36,318 bases of DNA from DASVHS01 sp038244815 (GTDB taxonomy: Bacteria; Acidobacteriota; Thermoanaerobaculia; Gp7-AA8): NCBI GenBank assembly GCA_038244815.1, contig JBBRTB010000035.1, positions 1 to 36,318 of the forward strand, in the 5' to 3' direction. The notes beneath the pieces are model-generated. The model was not told the DNA's origin and did no database searches. It saw only the letters and a program-made list of their open reading frames with translations. Position numbers and translations under genes: made by a program. Within the stretch, counting starts at the first letter, position 1. The number at the start of each line of letters is the position of its first letter. Below, in pieces: positions 7,092 through 15,642 of the stretch.

Positions 7092-7253
7092 GGTCGTGGG
7101 TCGTGGGTCGTCGGTCACGTGGGCCGTATCGCAAGTGGCACGCCGTCCCGCGACCCGCGACCAGCGACCATCTCAAGGTTGTATCGCATGTGCCACGCCG
7201 CCCCCGTGACCCACGACCTACGACCCACGACCCGTGACCCACGACCCACGACC
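7092..7253. repeat. Phased GGTC/GACC heptamer hairpin, locus 1
   Basis: The left arm has four heptamers (GGTCGTG, GGTCGTG, GGTCGTC, GGTCACG; 7092-7119). The right arm has seven heptamers of the form NNNGACC (7205-7253: CGTGACC, CACGACC, TACGACC and so on), which complement the left arm. Between them lies another run of three (CGCGACC, CGCGACC, AGCGACC; 7149-7169). A 20-bp sequence starting GTATCGCA occurs twice (7126-7145 and 7181-7200, two mismatches), each followed by a GACC heptamer run. The repeat fills the gap between two lipoprotein genes; nothing else is seen in 7079-7256. Confidence 0.9.
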
Positions 7254-7256
7254 GCC

Positions 7257-7760
7257 TTACCTCGTGGCTGTGACGCTGACCGGAAATCTCATCTGTCCCA
7301 GTGGCGTGTCGAAGTAGGCGTTCCCTTCCACCTGATAGTTCGCGCGTTGTCCCTGAACGACGTTCACGATCTGCTGCCAGAGGTTGGGGATCTGCTGATA
7401 GCCGACGCGCGCGCGCAGGTGAACGTCGTTGTAGCCGCGGGCGGGGATGTTGATCCGATCGTTGCTCACGCTGTCGATCAGCCGGTTGCCGTTGACGAGC
7501 ACGCCGAAGTCGAGGCGGGCCAGGTCGAGTCCGACGCTGTTCGGGTTGTCGACGCCGACGGTGAAATCGAAGTCGATGGACGAGGCCTGGAGCGGCAGCG
7601 CCAGCGAGACATGCGGCTGCACGCTGCGGATCGTGTAGGAGGGGTTGACGATGTTGAGGGTCCGGCCGAGCGAACTGCAACCGGAAAGTGACAACGTGAC
7701 CACTGCAAGGGCCAGACAGAGGCCCGCCAGAATGGCGCCGAATGAGAGAGTGCGTTTCAT
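7257..7760 (-). CDS. LEA type 2 (WHy-like) lipoprotein
   Basis: The 167-residue protein has a signal peptide with lipobox LSGC (Cys28). The mature part has IRSVQPHVSLALPLQASSIDFDFTV, then VDNPNSVGLDLARLDFGVLVNG and a beta-strand tail. The Asn-Pro-Asn after a hydrophobic strand is typical of LEA14/WHy folds, in which such lipoproteins often bind hydrophobic ligands or aid the envelope under stress. ATG 7760 is preceded by GGAGG at only one base spacing; an upstream in-frame start (7847) would destroy the signal peptide. Its stop touches the heptamer repeat at 7253. Confidence 0.75.
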   Translation of the reverse strand: MKRTLSFGAILAGLCLALAVVTLSLSGCSSLGRTLNIVNPSYTIRSVQPHVSLALPLQASSIDFDFTVGVDNPNSVGLDLARLDFGVLVNGNRLIDSVSNDRINIPARGYNDVHLRARVGYQQIPNLWQQIVNVVQGQRANYQVEGNAYFDTPLGQMRFPVSVTATR

Positions 7761-7860
7761 GCCTCCGGAGTGTTCTGCAAAGCAGAGGCCGGAACGGGGC
7801 AGTGTGTTATGGTCTGGCCGTTGCAACGCCTGACGACGACATCGCACCGAGGAGAATTGA

Positions 7861-8565
7861 GTGGGGATTACCGCAATCGTCGCAGCCTATAACGAAGAAA
7901 ACACGATCGCAGATGTGCTCCGGGCGTTGACGGCCAGCCCTCTCATCGACGAGATCATCGTCGTCAGCGACGGGTCCACCGACGATACCGTCCGCATCTC
8001 CCGGAGCTTCGACGTCAAGACGATCGCCCTGCGCGAGAACCGGGGTAAGGGTTACGCCATGCGCGTCGGCGTCGATTACGCGTCGTACGACACCATGTTC
8101 TTCGTCGACGGCGACATGTGCAACGTCACCGAGCGCACCATCGAATCGCTCGTGCTTCCGGTCCTGCGCGACGAGTGCGACATGAACATCGGCGTGCGCC
8201 ATCGCGGACCGGTGCTCGACTTTCTCCATCTGAAGATGCAGTGCGGCCCGGTGCTCTCCGGCATCCGGGTCATGAAGCGCGAAGTATTCGAGAAGGTCCC
8301 TTCGAAGTATCAGGAACGCTTCAAGATCGAGGCGGCCCTGAACTGCTTCTGCTCGCGCTCCGGCTACCGCCAGGGGCACACGATCATCTACGAGCTGCGC
8401 CACGTCATCAAAGAGTCGAAACGCGGACTGGCCGACGGCCTGCGCGAGCGCTGGGAGATGTCGAGCGAAGTCTTTCTCCTGCTGTTCGACCTCTACGTCT
8501 TCGAAACATGGAGATGGACGCCGAGCGAGGAGATGGATGTGGCTGAGCTGGACCTGTACGAATAG
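7861..8565 (+). CDS. GT2-family glycosyltransferase
   Basis: GTG 7861 follows GAGGAG with 6 bases of spacing and gives 234 residues. A GT-A fold is clear: ITAIVAAYNEENTIADVL, IIVVSDGSTDDT, ENRGKGYAMRVGV and the metal-binding VDGDM (Asp83-Gly-Asp85). It has no membrane segment and resembles short soluble GT2 enzymes such as glucosyl-phosphoglycerate synthase-like or dolichyl-phosphate mannosyltransferase-like proteins. Donor and acceptor cannot be inferred. The flanking genes on both sides are lipoproteins on the opposite strand. Confidence 0.85.
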   Translation: MGITAIVAAYNEENTIADVLRALTASPLIDEIIVVSDGSTDDTVRISRSFDVKTIALRENRGKGYAMRVGVDYASYDTMFFVDGDMCNVTERTIESLVLPVLRDECDMNIGVRHRGPVLDFLHLKMQCGPVLSGIRVMKREVFEKVPSKYQERFKIEAALNCFCSRSGYRQGHTIIYELRHVIKESKRGLADGLRERWEMSSEVFLLLFDLYVFETWRWTPSEEMDVAELDLYE

Positions 8566-8587
8566 GCGCCAGGCGCCCAGGTCCTGC

Positions 8588-9043
8588 TCACTGTCCCGGA
8601 AACTGCCCGATCATTTTCTGCACGATCCGGTTGAACTTTCCCTTTGGTGAGTCGAAGTTCAGCGTGGCGCGCAGAGTCAGTGGCTCGCGGGTCGGGGAGC
8701 CGCTGATGTCGCTCGTGAAATAGACGAGCGCGTTCACCACGGCCTGGCCCGTCTGACCCGGCGGGATCTCGTTGTTGAAGGCGCGGTCCTCGCGGCGCAT
8801 GGCGATCGTGCCGCCGCCCACCGACTGCAGCGTGACATGCTTGAGCGTGATCGGCTCGCCGGCGCGGTTGGTGATCTGCAGACCGTACTGCGCGTTGACG
8901 GAGCTGGTGCCCCGCGAGTAGTTCACATCCGAAGGACCGTAGATCTGCACGATCTCGACGTCCGGCGGTGCGATGGGAGCGGTCCCTGACGAGCCGCAGG
9001 CGGCAAGCGCGAGCAACAGGATGGAGCATCCGATGCGCTTCAT
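8588..9043 (-). CDS. Small lipoprotein of unknown function
   Basis: The 151-residue protein has a short signal peptide with lipobox LAAC (Cys16), then a Ser/Pro linker and an all-beta domain (VNAQYGLQITNRAGEPITLKH, then VVNALVYFTSD and LTLRATLNF). The layout suggests an Ig-like or LEA-like fold, but no family is recognised. It converges with the glycosyltransferase across 22 bases and diverges from the YqjF gene at 9110. TAGAAT on the minus strand (9050-9055), 6 bases before the ATG, could be a -10 box, which would give a nearly leaderless mRNA. Confidence 0.65.
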   Translation of the reverse strand: MKRIGCSILLLALAACGSSGTAPIAPPDVEIVQIYGPSDVNYSRGTSSVNAQYGLQITNRAGEPITLKHVTLQSVGGGTIAMRREDRAFNNEIPPGQTGQAVVNALVYFTSDISGSPTREPLTLRATLNFDSPKGKFNRIVQKMIGQFPGQ

Positions 9044-9109
9044 GAGCGGATTCTATCCTTACGCGGCCGGCAAGCGCGACCGGGCCCTTCCTTTGCTTCC
9101 ACCGCGCTC

Positions 9110-9820
9110 GTGAACCTGATGCACCAGGACTGGCATCACCTGCTGTTTCTGCACTGGGAGGTTCCGCCCGGCGAGCTGCAGGCGCTCGTTCCCGGAGGGC
9201 TCACCATCGATACGTTCGAGGGGAAGGCCTACATCGGGCTCATCCCGTTCACGATGACGGGCGTGCGTGCGGTGCTGGCGCCGGCGTTGCCGGGCCTGTC
9301 GAGCTTTCACGAGGTGAACCTGCGCACGTACGTCCGCCGCAACGGCGGCGACCCCGGCGTCTGGTTCTTCAGCCTCGACGCGTCGAGCGCGTTCGCGGTC
9401 GCCGCCGCGCGCGCCGCGTACCACCTGCCGTACTTTCACGCGCGGATCGAGCTCGAAGCGTCGAAAGGACCGCTGCCGGAGGTTGCGTTCCGCTCGCATC
9501 GGCACGATCCTCGCGGCAACGCGCCGGCGCACCTGCACGTCCGCTACCGGCCATCGGACGGCGTGGTCAGGGCTGCGGCGTCCGGCACGCTCGATCACTT
9601 CCTCATCGAGCGCTATCTACTCTACGCGCAGGATGAGAAACACGATCTCCATCGCGCCCGCGTGTCTCACCAGCCGTACTCCGTGCAGCGTGCCGAGGTG
9701 ATGGAGCTCGACGAGACGCTGGTGTGGGCGGCGGGAGTGCGCCGGCCCGACTCCGCACCAATCCGCCACTACGTGCGTGAAGTGAGCGTGAAGGTGACTC
9801 CACCCGAGCGCGTGCCGTAA
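9110..9820 (+). CDS. YqjF/DUF2071 family protein
   Basis: The 236-residue protein shows the family pattern from its start: WHHLLFLHWEVPPGELQALVPGGLTIDTFEGKAYIG, then IPFTMTGVR, PGLSSFHEVNLRTYV, GVWFFSLDASS, and LIERYLLYA in the C-terminal half. The fold is related to acetoacetate decarboxylase-like proteins, but the role is unknown. The start is GTG 9110 or ATG 9119; neither has a clear ribosome-binding site. Family members usually have a few more residues at the N-terminus, so either start is plausible. Confidence 0.85.
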   Translation: MNLMHQDWHHLLFLHWEVPPGELQALVPGGLTIDTFEGKAYIGLIPFTMTGVRAVLAPALPGLSSFHEVNLRTYVRRNGGDPGVWFFSLDASSAFAVAAARAAYHLPYFHARIELEASKGPLPEVAFRSHRHDPRGNAPAHLHVRYRPSDGVVRAAASGTLDHFLIERYLLYAQDEKHDLHRARVSHQPYSVQRAEVMELDETLVWAAGVRRPDSAPIRHYVREVSVKVTPPERVP

Positions 9821-9876
9821 TCGGGCCACAATCTTTCCTCAGGGTTGCCAAGAGCCGAACTTACACTGCATACGTT

Positions 9877-12800
9877 ATGAAGCGTGCAGGCTGGGTTGCT
9901 CTTCTCTTTGCCGCTTGTTTCGCCGCCGGGGCCGCCGCGTCACCGTCGCTCAAGGTGATCAGCGCAGGCCCCGTCGGTGAGGTGGCCACTCTCGCTGAAG
10001 CGAACGAAGTACGCGTCGTCTTCTCCGAGCCCATGGTCGTCCTCGGCCGCATTCCGGCCGTGGTCTCCGTGCCGTGGTTTCACATTTCGCCGCAGGTCAA
10101 AGGTGTGTTCCGCTGGTCGGGAACCACCACGCTCATCTTCACGCCGCAGCCGCGGCTGCCGTTTGCGACGACGTACGACGTGATGATCGGAGGGGAGGCG
10201 GCGTCGGTGGCCGGCAACACGCTCGACCACGCCTACCAGTTCTCGTTCACCACGCCAACGGCGCGGCTGACAAACACGAACTGGTACCGCAAGCCGGATC
10301 ACGCCGTAGTGATCGCGCTGCGATTCAATCAGCCCGTCACCCCCGCGGCCGTGCTGCCGCATGTGCAACTCCGGACGCTGAGCCGGACGTTCAAGGCGCC
10401 GGTGATTCCGCCCGAGGGGATCGAGCGGCTGAAGAAATCCGATCCGCAGTCGCTCGCCGCGTTCGAGGCCAGGAAAGAGCAGGCCCGCGCGGCGTCCGAG
10501 CAATCGGGAGCGTTCGTCTTCTTCTCCCAGGCCACGGAGTGGGACCAGAAGAAGCTCGGTGCGCCGGCGAGAGATCTCGTGGTCATCGAGACCAGGCCGG
10601 ACATTCCGCCGGACATCCACATGCGCCTGCTGGTCACCACTTCCAACGAGCAGGAGTACGCGATCGACCTCGAGCCGACGCTCTTCGTCGACGGGTTCTC
10701 CTGCTCGAAGGATTGCGATCCCGACAGCTACAACGCCATCGTCTTCCGCGCCCAGGACTCGCTGTCGGTCGACGCCGTGCGCAAGGCGGTAACCGTCACC
10801 GACATCACCGATCCCGCGCACGAAGCGACGCTGCAGCCCCACAACGCAGATCGCACGTTCGATTATCCGCAGCGCCAGTTCTCGTTCGACGACCTCGGAT
10901 ACAGCCTGCTGCCGGCGCACGACTACCTCGTTCGCGTCGATCCGAGGCTGGCCGGGAGCGACGGCCAGACGCTCGGTTACGCCTGGATGGGCGTGCTCAC
11001 GCTCTCGCACCGCAGCGCGTTTGTCAGCTTCGGCGACGGCCAGGGGGTCTGGGAATCGAACGGCGGCACGGTGCTGCCGTTCTCGTCGCGCAACTTCCGC
11101 AGCGTGCAGCAGTGGCTGGCTCCGCTGACGATCGACGAGACCATGCCGGCGCTGCAGTTGCTTTCGAAGAACTCGTTTCGCATCCCGCCGGCGAAGATCG
11201 ACGCCACGATGAGGAAGCTCACCCCGGCCGTCGACAAGATCCAGTCGTTCGGTCTCAACATCGGCAAGGTGATCGGGCCCGGCAACCACGGATTGCTCTG
11301 GGCCGCGGTGAACCCGGGTCAGCCCATCCCCGGCGCCAAGGTGTACGACGACGACACCCGTGCCACGCTCGTGCAGGTCACGAACCTGGGCATCACCGTC
11401 AAGGACAGCCCGCAGAACGTGCTTGTGCTCGTGACCGCGCTCGACACCGCGAGGCCGGTCTCGGGCGCGAACGTCTCCATCCGCGACACGGACAACAAGG
11501 TCGTGTGGAGCGGTGTGACCGACGAGAACGGTCTCGTGATCGCCGATGCCAGGAACCTGCGCGTCGATCCTGCCAGGGCCGCGTCGAAGCCGGAAGACGA
11601 GTGGGAAAGCTCCTACAACGCGCTCACGCAACTGCATTTCATCGTCGTGGCGGAGAAGGACGGCGATGTCGCCTACACCGGCAGTGACTGGAACGAAGGC
11701 ATCCAGCCGTGGGAGTTCGGCGTCAATTTCGATCTCAACGAGGCCCGCCCGCTGCTGCGCGGCACGATCTTCAGCGACCGCGGCGTCTACAAGCTCGGAG
11801 AAGAGATTCATTTCAAGACCATCGTGCGCAGCGACACGCCGTCGGGCATGCAGCTCCTGCCCGCCGGCACCAAGCTCGACATCGAGTTGCGCGACTCGCA
11901 CGACAAAGTCATCGACAAGCGGACCGTGGCGCTGAACGAATGGAGCAGCACGGAATGGACGTTCACCCTGCCCGCCGGCGCGCCGCTGGGCGATTACAGT
12001 GCGGTCGCGAAGTCGGAGGGACAGCGGCTCGCGATCTCCGGTCAGTTCCTGGTCGCGGCTTACCGGCGTCCGGATTTCCGGGTCGATGCCAGTCTGGAGG
12101 CGGCCGGCGGTCCGGCGCAACGGATTGCGGGGACGAAGCTGAACGGGAAAATCGCCGCGCGGTACCTGCACGGCGGGGCGATGGCGGGCCGCGACGTGAA
12201 GTGGACCTACTCGAAGATCGAACGGCTCGACGTGCCGGGAACGATCCGCGATCGTTTCGCGGAGGGGCAGTGGTCGTTCCTCGGCTGGGACTGGGAGAAC
12301 GGACAACCGTCGCGCGCCACGATCACCACGAACGAAGCGAAGCTCAATGACGAGGGCGACCTCGCGCTGACGCTCCAGACCGACGTCAAGGCCGGCGCGC
12401 CGTTCGACTACGAGCTCGAAGGAGACGTCACCGACGTCACACGCCAGCACATCGCCGGACGGGCGTCGGTTCGCGTCGATCCCGCACCCTGGTACATCGG
12501 CCTGAAGTCGCCGTCGTACTTCGCCGATTCCAGCAAGGGTCTCGACACCACGGTCATCGCGGTGTCGCTGGCCGGCACGCTCACGCCCGATGTGCCGGTG
12601 CACGTCGAGCTGACGCGCATCCAGTGGAACAGCGTGCGCCGCGCCGTCGGCAACGGCTTCTACGACTGGGACACGGAGCGAAAAGAGATCCCGGCCGGCA
12701 AGTGGGACGTGAAGACGGCGGGGGAGCCGGTGCCGTTGCACCTCGACCTCGAGGCCGGCGGCGAATACCGCCTCGTAGCCACGGCCTCGGACAGCGACGG

Positions 12801-15642
12801 CCGCAGCACCACCACCTCTGTCTGGTTCTACGCCGTCGGCGGCGGATACACGGCATGGGAGCGCTACGACCACAACCGCATCGACCTCGTCCCGGAGAAG
12901 AAGACGTACAAGCCCGGCGACACCGCGCGCATCATGATCAAGTCGCCCTGGGAGAGCGCCACGGCGCTCCTCACCACCGAGCGCGAAGGGGTGCGCACGT
13001 CCCGGCCGTTCACGCTGACCTCGACGCAGCAGACGGTTACCGTTCCCATCACGGAAGACGACATCCCGAATCTCTTCGTCTCCGTCCTGCTCATCAAGGG
13101 ACGGACGAAGACAGGCTTCGAAGAGAGCGCCGATCCCGGCAAGCCTGCGTTCCGACTCGGCGTCGTCGAGCTCACTGTGCAGGACGACAGCAAGCGCCTG
13201 GACGTCCGCGTCAAAGCCAACCGCGACGAGTACCGGCCGGCCTCGAAGGCCAACATCGACGTGAGCGTGCAGGACCGCAGCGGCAAGCCCGCGCAGTCCG
13301 AAGTGACACTCTGGGCGGTCGACTACGGAGTGCTGTCGCTGACCGCGTACCAGACTCCAGACGTGCTCGAGTCCATCTACCTGCGCAAGGCGCTGCAGGT
13401 GGCGACCGAAGACTCGCGGCAACGCATCGTCAGCCGCCGCGTGATCACGCCCAAGGGCGCGGGCGAGGGCGGCGGGGGCGGGCGGGAGACGGGGGCGGGA
13501 ACGATGCGCAAGGATTTCCGCGTCCTGGCGTTCTGGGTCGGCTCGGTGGTCACCGATGCGGCCGGTCACGCCACGACCTCGGTCACGCTGCCCGAATCGC
13601 TGACGACGTACCGCATCATGGCCGTGGCCGGCGACCGCGCCTCTCGCTTCGGCTGGGCGCAGGATGAGATCAAGGTCAACAAGCCGCTGATGCTCACGCC
13701 GGCCTTCCCGCGGTTCATGGCCGTAGGCGACAAGGCGTTCTTCGGCGGAGTGGTCAACAGCCAGAAGATCTCCGGCAAGGCTTCCGTGACGATCCGCAGC
13801 CTCGACCCGTCGGTGCTCGATTTCATCGGCACGAAGAGCGCGCCGCTCAACGTCAAGCCCAACTCGGCGGCCGAAGTCCGTTTCGACGCCGTGGCGAAAT
13901 CGATCGGCACCGCGCGGGTGCAGATGCGCGTGAAGCTCGGCAAGGAGAACGACGCGTTCGAAGAGGTGATCCCGGTGCGCGTGCTCGTCTCGCCGGAGAC
14001 AGTGGCCGCGTACGGCCAGGCCAAACCCGAGGCGCGCGAGACCATCGAGATTCCGTCCGGCGTCGTGCCGGGATTCGGCGGACTGCACGTCGAGCTCTCT
14101 TCGACGATGCTCGTGGGCCTCGCCGAAGGGGCCGAGTATCTCGTCACCTATCCTTACGGCTGCGCGGAGCAGCGCGCGTCGGGTGCGCTCGCACTCGTGC
14201 TGACCTCTGATCTCGGCGAGGCCTTCCATCTGCCGGGCGTCGATCCGGTGAAAGCGAAACCTCTCGCGCAATCGACGCTCCGTGAGCTCGAGAACTACCA
14301 GTGCGGCGACGGCGGATTCGCCTACTGGCCGGGCCAGTGCTTCACCGAGTCGCCGTATCTGACGAGCTACGTGCTCCACGTTTACCAGCGGGCCCGGAAA
14401 CTCGGATACGAGACCGACAGCGCCGTTCTCAGCCGCGCCTACGACTACCTCGATCGCAGTCTCGGCCAGCCGCCGCCCGTGAACGAAGGGTGGTGGCCCG
14501 CCTACACGGCCTGGCAGGCATTCGCGGTCAGGACGCTCGCCGAAGGGGGGCGCAACGTCGACAGCCACTTCAATCGCGTGTACGGGTACATCGATCGCAT
14601 GCCCGTCTTCGGCCTCTCCGATCTGGCCGGCGCCATGATCGCGAAGGGGGAGAGAGGGGCTCGTTTCGACGAGCTGCATCGCCGCATCACGAACGCGATC
14701 CTTCCGGAAGGCGGACAGGCCCACGTCGGTGAGCTCAGCGATCCGTATCTGCTGTGGTTCTGGAACTCGAACGTCCGGTCCACCGCGATCGTGCTCGGCA
14801 CACTCGTCCGCGCCGGCGGCGACGAAGAGCTCGTCACGCGCATGGTGCGCTGGCTGATGACGGCGCGGAAGAAGGGACGGTGGGGAAACACCCAGGAGAA
14901 CGCCTGGGCCATGGAATCGCTCATCGACTACTACAGGAAGTACGAAGCGGATGTGCCCGATTTCACCGGAACCGTGACGCTCGGCGCGCAGCCGCTGATG
15001 CGCGAGGAGTTCCACGGAAGAACGACCGAAGCGAAGTCCAAAGAGGTGACGATGCCGCAGGTCCTGGCCACCGCGACGCCGGGCACGCAGCTCCCCATCG
15101 TCTTCGAACGTCAGGGCACCGGCACGCTCTTCTATCTCATGCGGCTGCGCTACGCGTCGACGGAGATGAAGCTGCAGCCGCTCGATGCGGGCTTCTCGAT
15201 CGAGCGTACCTATCGCCTGCACGGGTCGGCCACGCCGGTGACCTCGTTCCACGCCGGCGATCTCCTCGAGGTCACGCTGCACATCCGCAACACCAAGGAG
15301 CGGAGATACGTCGCTGTGACCGATCCGATTCCGGCGGGCACTGAACCGGTGGAGACGGCCTTCGCCACGACCGCGCAAGGGGAGAGCGCTGAGCAACAGA
15401 GCAACGACACGACCTCCGGATGGACGTGGTGGGAGCGCGGCGGGTTCGATCACGTCGAGCGTCACGACGATCGCGTGGACGTGTTCGCCACGCGCCTCGG
15501 CGAAGGCGACCACGACTACCGCTATCTGCTGCGGGCCACGACCGCCGGGACCTTCATCGCCGCGCCTTCGCATGCCGAGGAAATGTATGAACCGGAGGTG
15601 TTCGGGCGGACGGCCACGAGTGTGATCGAGGTGGAAAAGTGA
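9877..15642 (+). CDS. Bacterial alpha-2-macroglobulin with thioester
   Basis: This 1921-residue protein has an N-terminal signal peptide (cleavage near AAA-S, residue 21) and no lipobox. N-terminal Ig-like and MG domains come first, followed by an MG-type segment with SDRGVYKLGEE (near 634). A Gly-rich stretch at about 1194-1208 comes next, and after it the RKDFRVLAFWVGSV and LPESLTTYRIMAVAGDRASRFG segments typical of A2M. The thioester motif is CAEQ (Cys1429-Gln1432) in YPYGCAEQRAS, followed by the alpha-helical TED domain and a receptor-binding-like C-terminus. These proteins trap proteases in the periplasm by covalent capture. The gene overlaps pbpC, a pairing known in many Gram-negatives. 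The Gly-rich stretch may be the bait or an adjacent linker. Confidence 0.95.
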   Translation: MKRAGWVALLFAACFAAGAAASPSLKVISAGPVGEVATLAEANEVRVVFSEPMVVLGRIPAVVSVPWFHISPQVKGVFRWSGTTTLIFTPQPRLPFATTYDVMIGGEAASVAGNTLDHAYQFSFTTPTARLTNTNWYRKPDHAVVIALRFNQPVTPAAVLPHVQLRTLSRTFKAPVIPPEGIERLKKSDPQSLAAFEARKEQARAASEQSGAFVFFSQATEWDQKKLGAPARDLVVIETRPDIPPDIHMRLLVTTSNEQEYAIDLEPTLFVDGFSCSKDCDPDSYNAIVFRAQDSLSVDAVRKAVTVTDITDPAHEATLQPHNADRTFDYPQRQFSFDDLGYSLLPAHDYLVRVDPRLAGSDGQTLGYAWMGVLTLSHRSAFVSFGDGQGVWESNGGTVLPFSSRNFRSVQQWLAPLTIDETMPALQLLSKNSFRIPPAKIDATMRKLTPAVDKIQSFGLNIGKVIGPGNHGLLWAAVNPGQPIPGAKVYDDDTRATLVQVTNLGITVKDSPQNVLVLVTALDTARPVSGANVSIRDTDNKVVWSGVTDENGLVIADARNLRVDPARAASKPEDEWESSYNALTQLHFIVVAEKDGDVAYTGSDWNEGIQPWEFGVNFDLNEARPLLRGTIFSDRGVYKLGEEIHFKTIVRSDTPSGMQLLPAGTKLDIELRDSHDKVIDKRTVALNEWSSTEWTFTLPAGAPLGDYSAVAKSEGQRLAISGQFLVAAYRRPDFRVDASLEAAGGPAQRIAGTKLNGKIAARYLHGGAMAGRDVKWTYSKIERLDVPGTIRDRFAEGQWSFLGWDWENGQPSRATITTNEAKLNDEGDLALTLQTDVKAGAPFDYELEGDVTDVTRQHIAGRASVRVDPAPWYIGLKSPSYFADSSKGLDTTVIAVSLAGTLTPDVPVHVELTRIQWNSVRRAVGNGFYDWDTERKEIPAGKWDVKTAGEPVPLHLDLEAGGEYRLVATASDSDGRSTTTSVWFYAVGGGYTAWERYDHNRIDLVPEKKTYKPGDTARIMIKSPWESATALLTTEREGVRTSRPFTLTSTQQTVTVPITEDDIPNLFVSVLLIKGRTKTGFEESADPGKPAFRLGVVELTVQDDSKRLDVRVKANRDEYRPASKANIDVSVQDRSGKPAQSEVTLWAVDYGVLSLTAYQTPDVLESIYLRKALQVATEDSRQRIVSRRVITPKGAGEGGGGGRETGAGTMRKDFRVLAFWVGSVVTDAAGHATTSVTLPESLTTYRIMAVAGDRASRFGWAQDEIKVNKPLMLTPAFPRFMAVGDKAFFGGVVNSQKISGKASVTIRSLDPSVLDFIGTKSAPLNVKPNSAAEVRFDAVAKSIGTARVQMRVKLGKENDAFEEVIPVRVLVSPETVAAYGQAKPEARETIEIPSGVVPGFGGLHVELSSTMLVGLAEGAEYLVTYPYGCAEQRASGALALVLTSDLGEAFHLPGVDPVKAKPLAQSTLRELENYQCGDGGFAYWPGQCFTESPYLTSYVLHVYQRARKLGYETDSAVLSRAYDYLDRSLGQPPPVNEGWWPAYTAWQAFAVRTLAEGGRNVDSHFNRVYGYIDRMPVFGLSDLAGAMIAKGERGARFDELHRRITNAILPEGGQAHVGELSDPYLLWFWNSNVRSTAIVLGTLVRAGGDEELVTRMVRWLMTARKKGRWGNTQENAWAMESLIDYYRKYEADVPDFTGTVTLGAQPLMREEFHGRTTEAKSKEVTMPQVLATATPGTQLPIVFERQGTGTLFYLMRLRYASTEMKLQPLDAGFSIERTYRLHGSATPVTSFHAGDLLEVTLHIRNTKERRYVAVTDPIPAGTEPVETAFATTAQGESAEQQSNDTTSGWTWWERGGFDHVERHDDRVDVFATRLGEGDHDYRYLLRATTAGTFIAAPSHAEEMYEPEVFGRTATSVIEVEK

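Noticed and set aside
7092..7253. CRISPR-like or VNTR minisatellite with unique spacers
   Set aside because: The heptamers are contiguous with no spacers; the arms are inverted, unlike a CRISPR array.
9940..15573. A minus-strand open frame of 1877 codons antisense to the alpha-2-macroglobulin gene
   Set aside because: It is a GC-bias shadow: the plus-strand product has clear domains and a thioester motif, while the antisense product is Arg/Asp/Gly/Val-rich with no domain.
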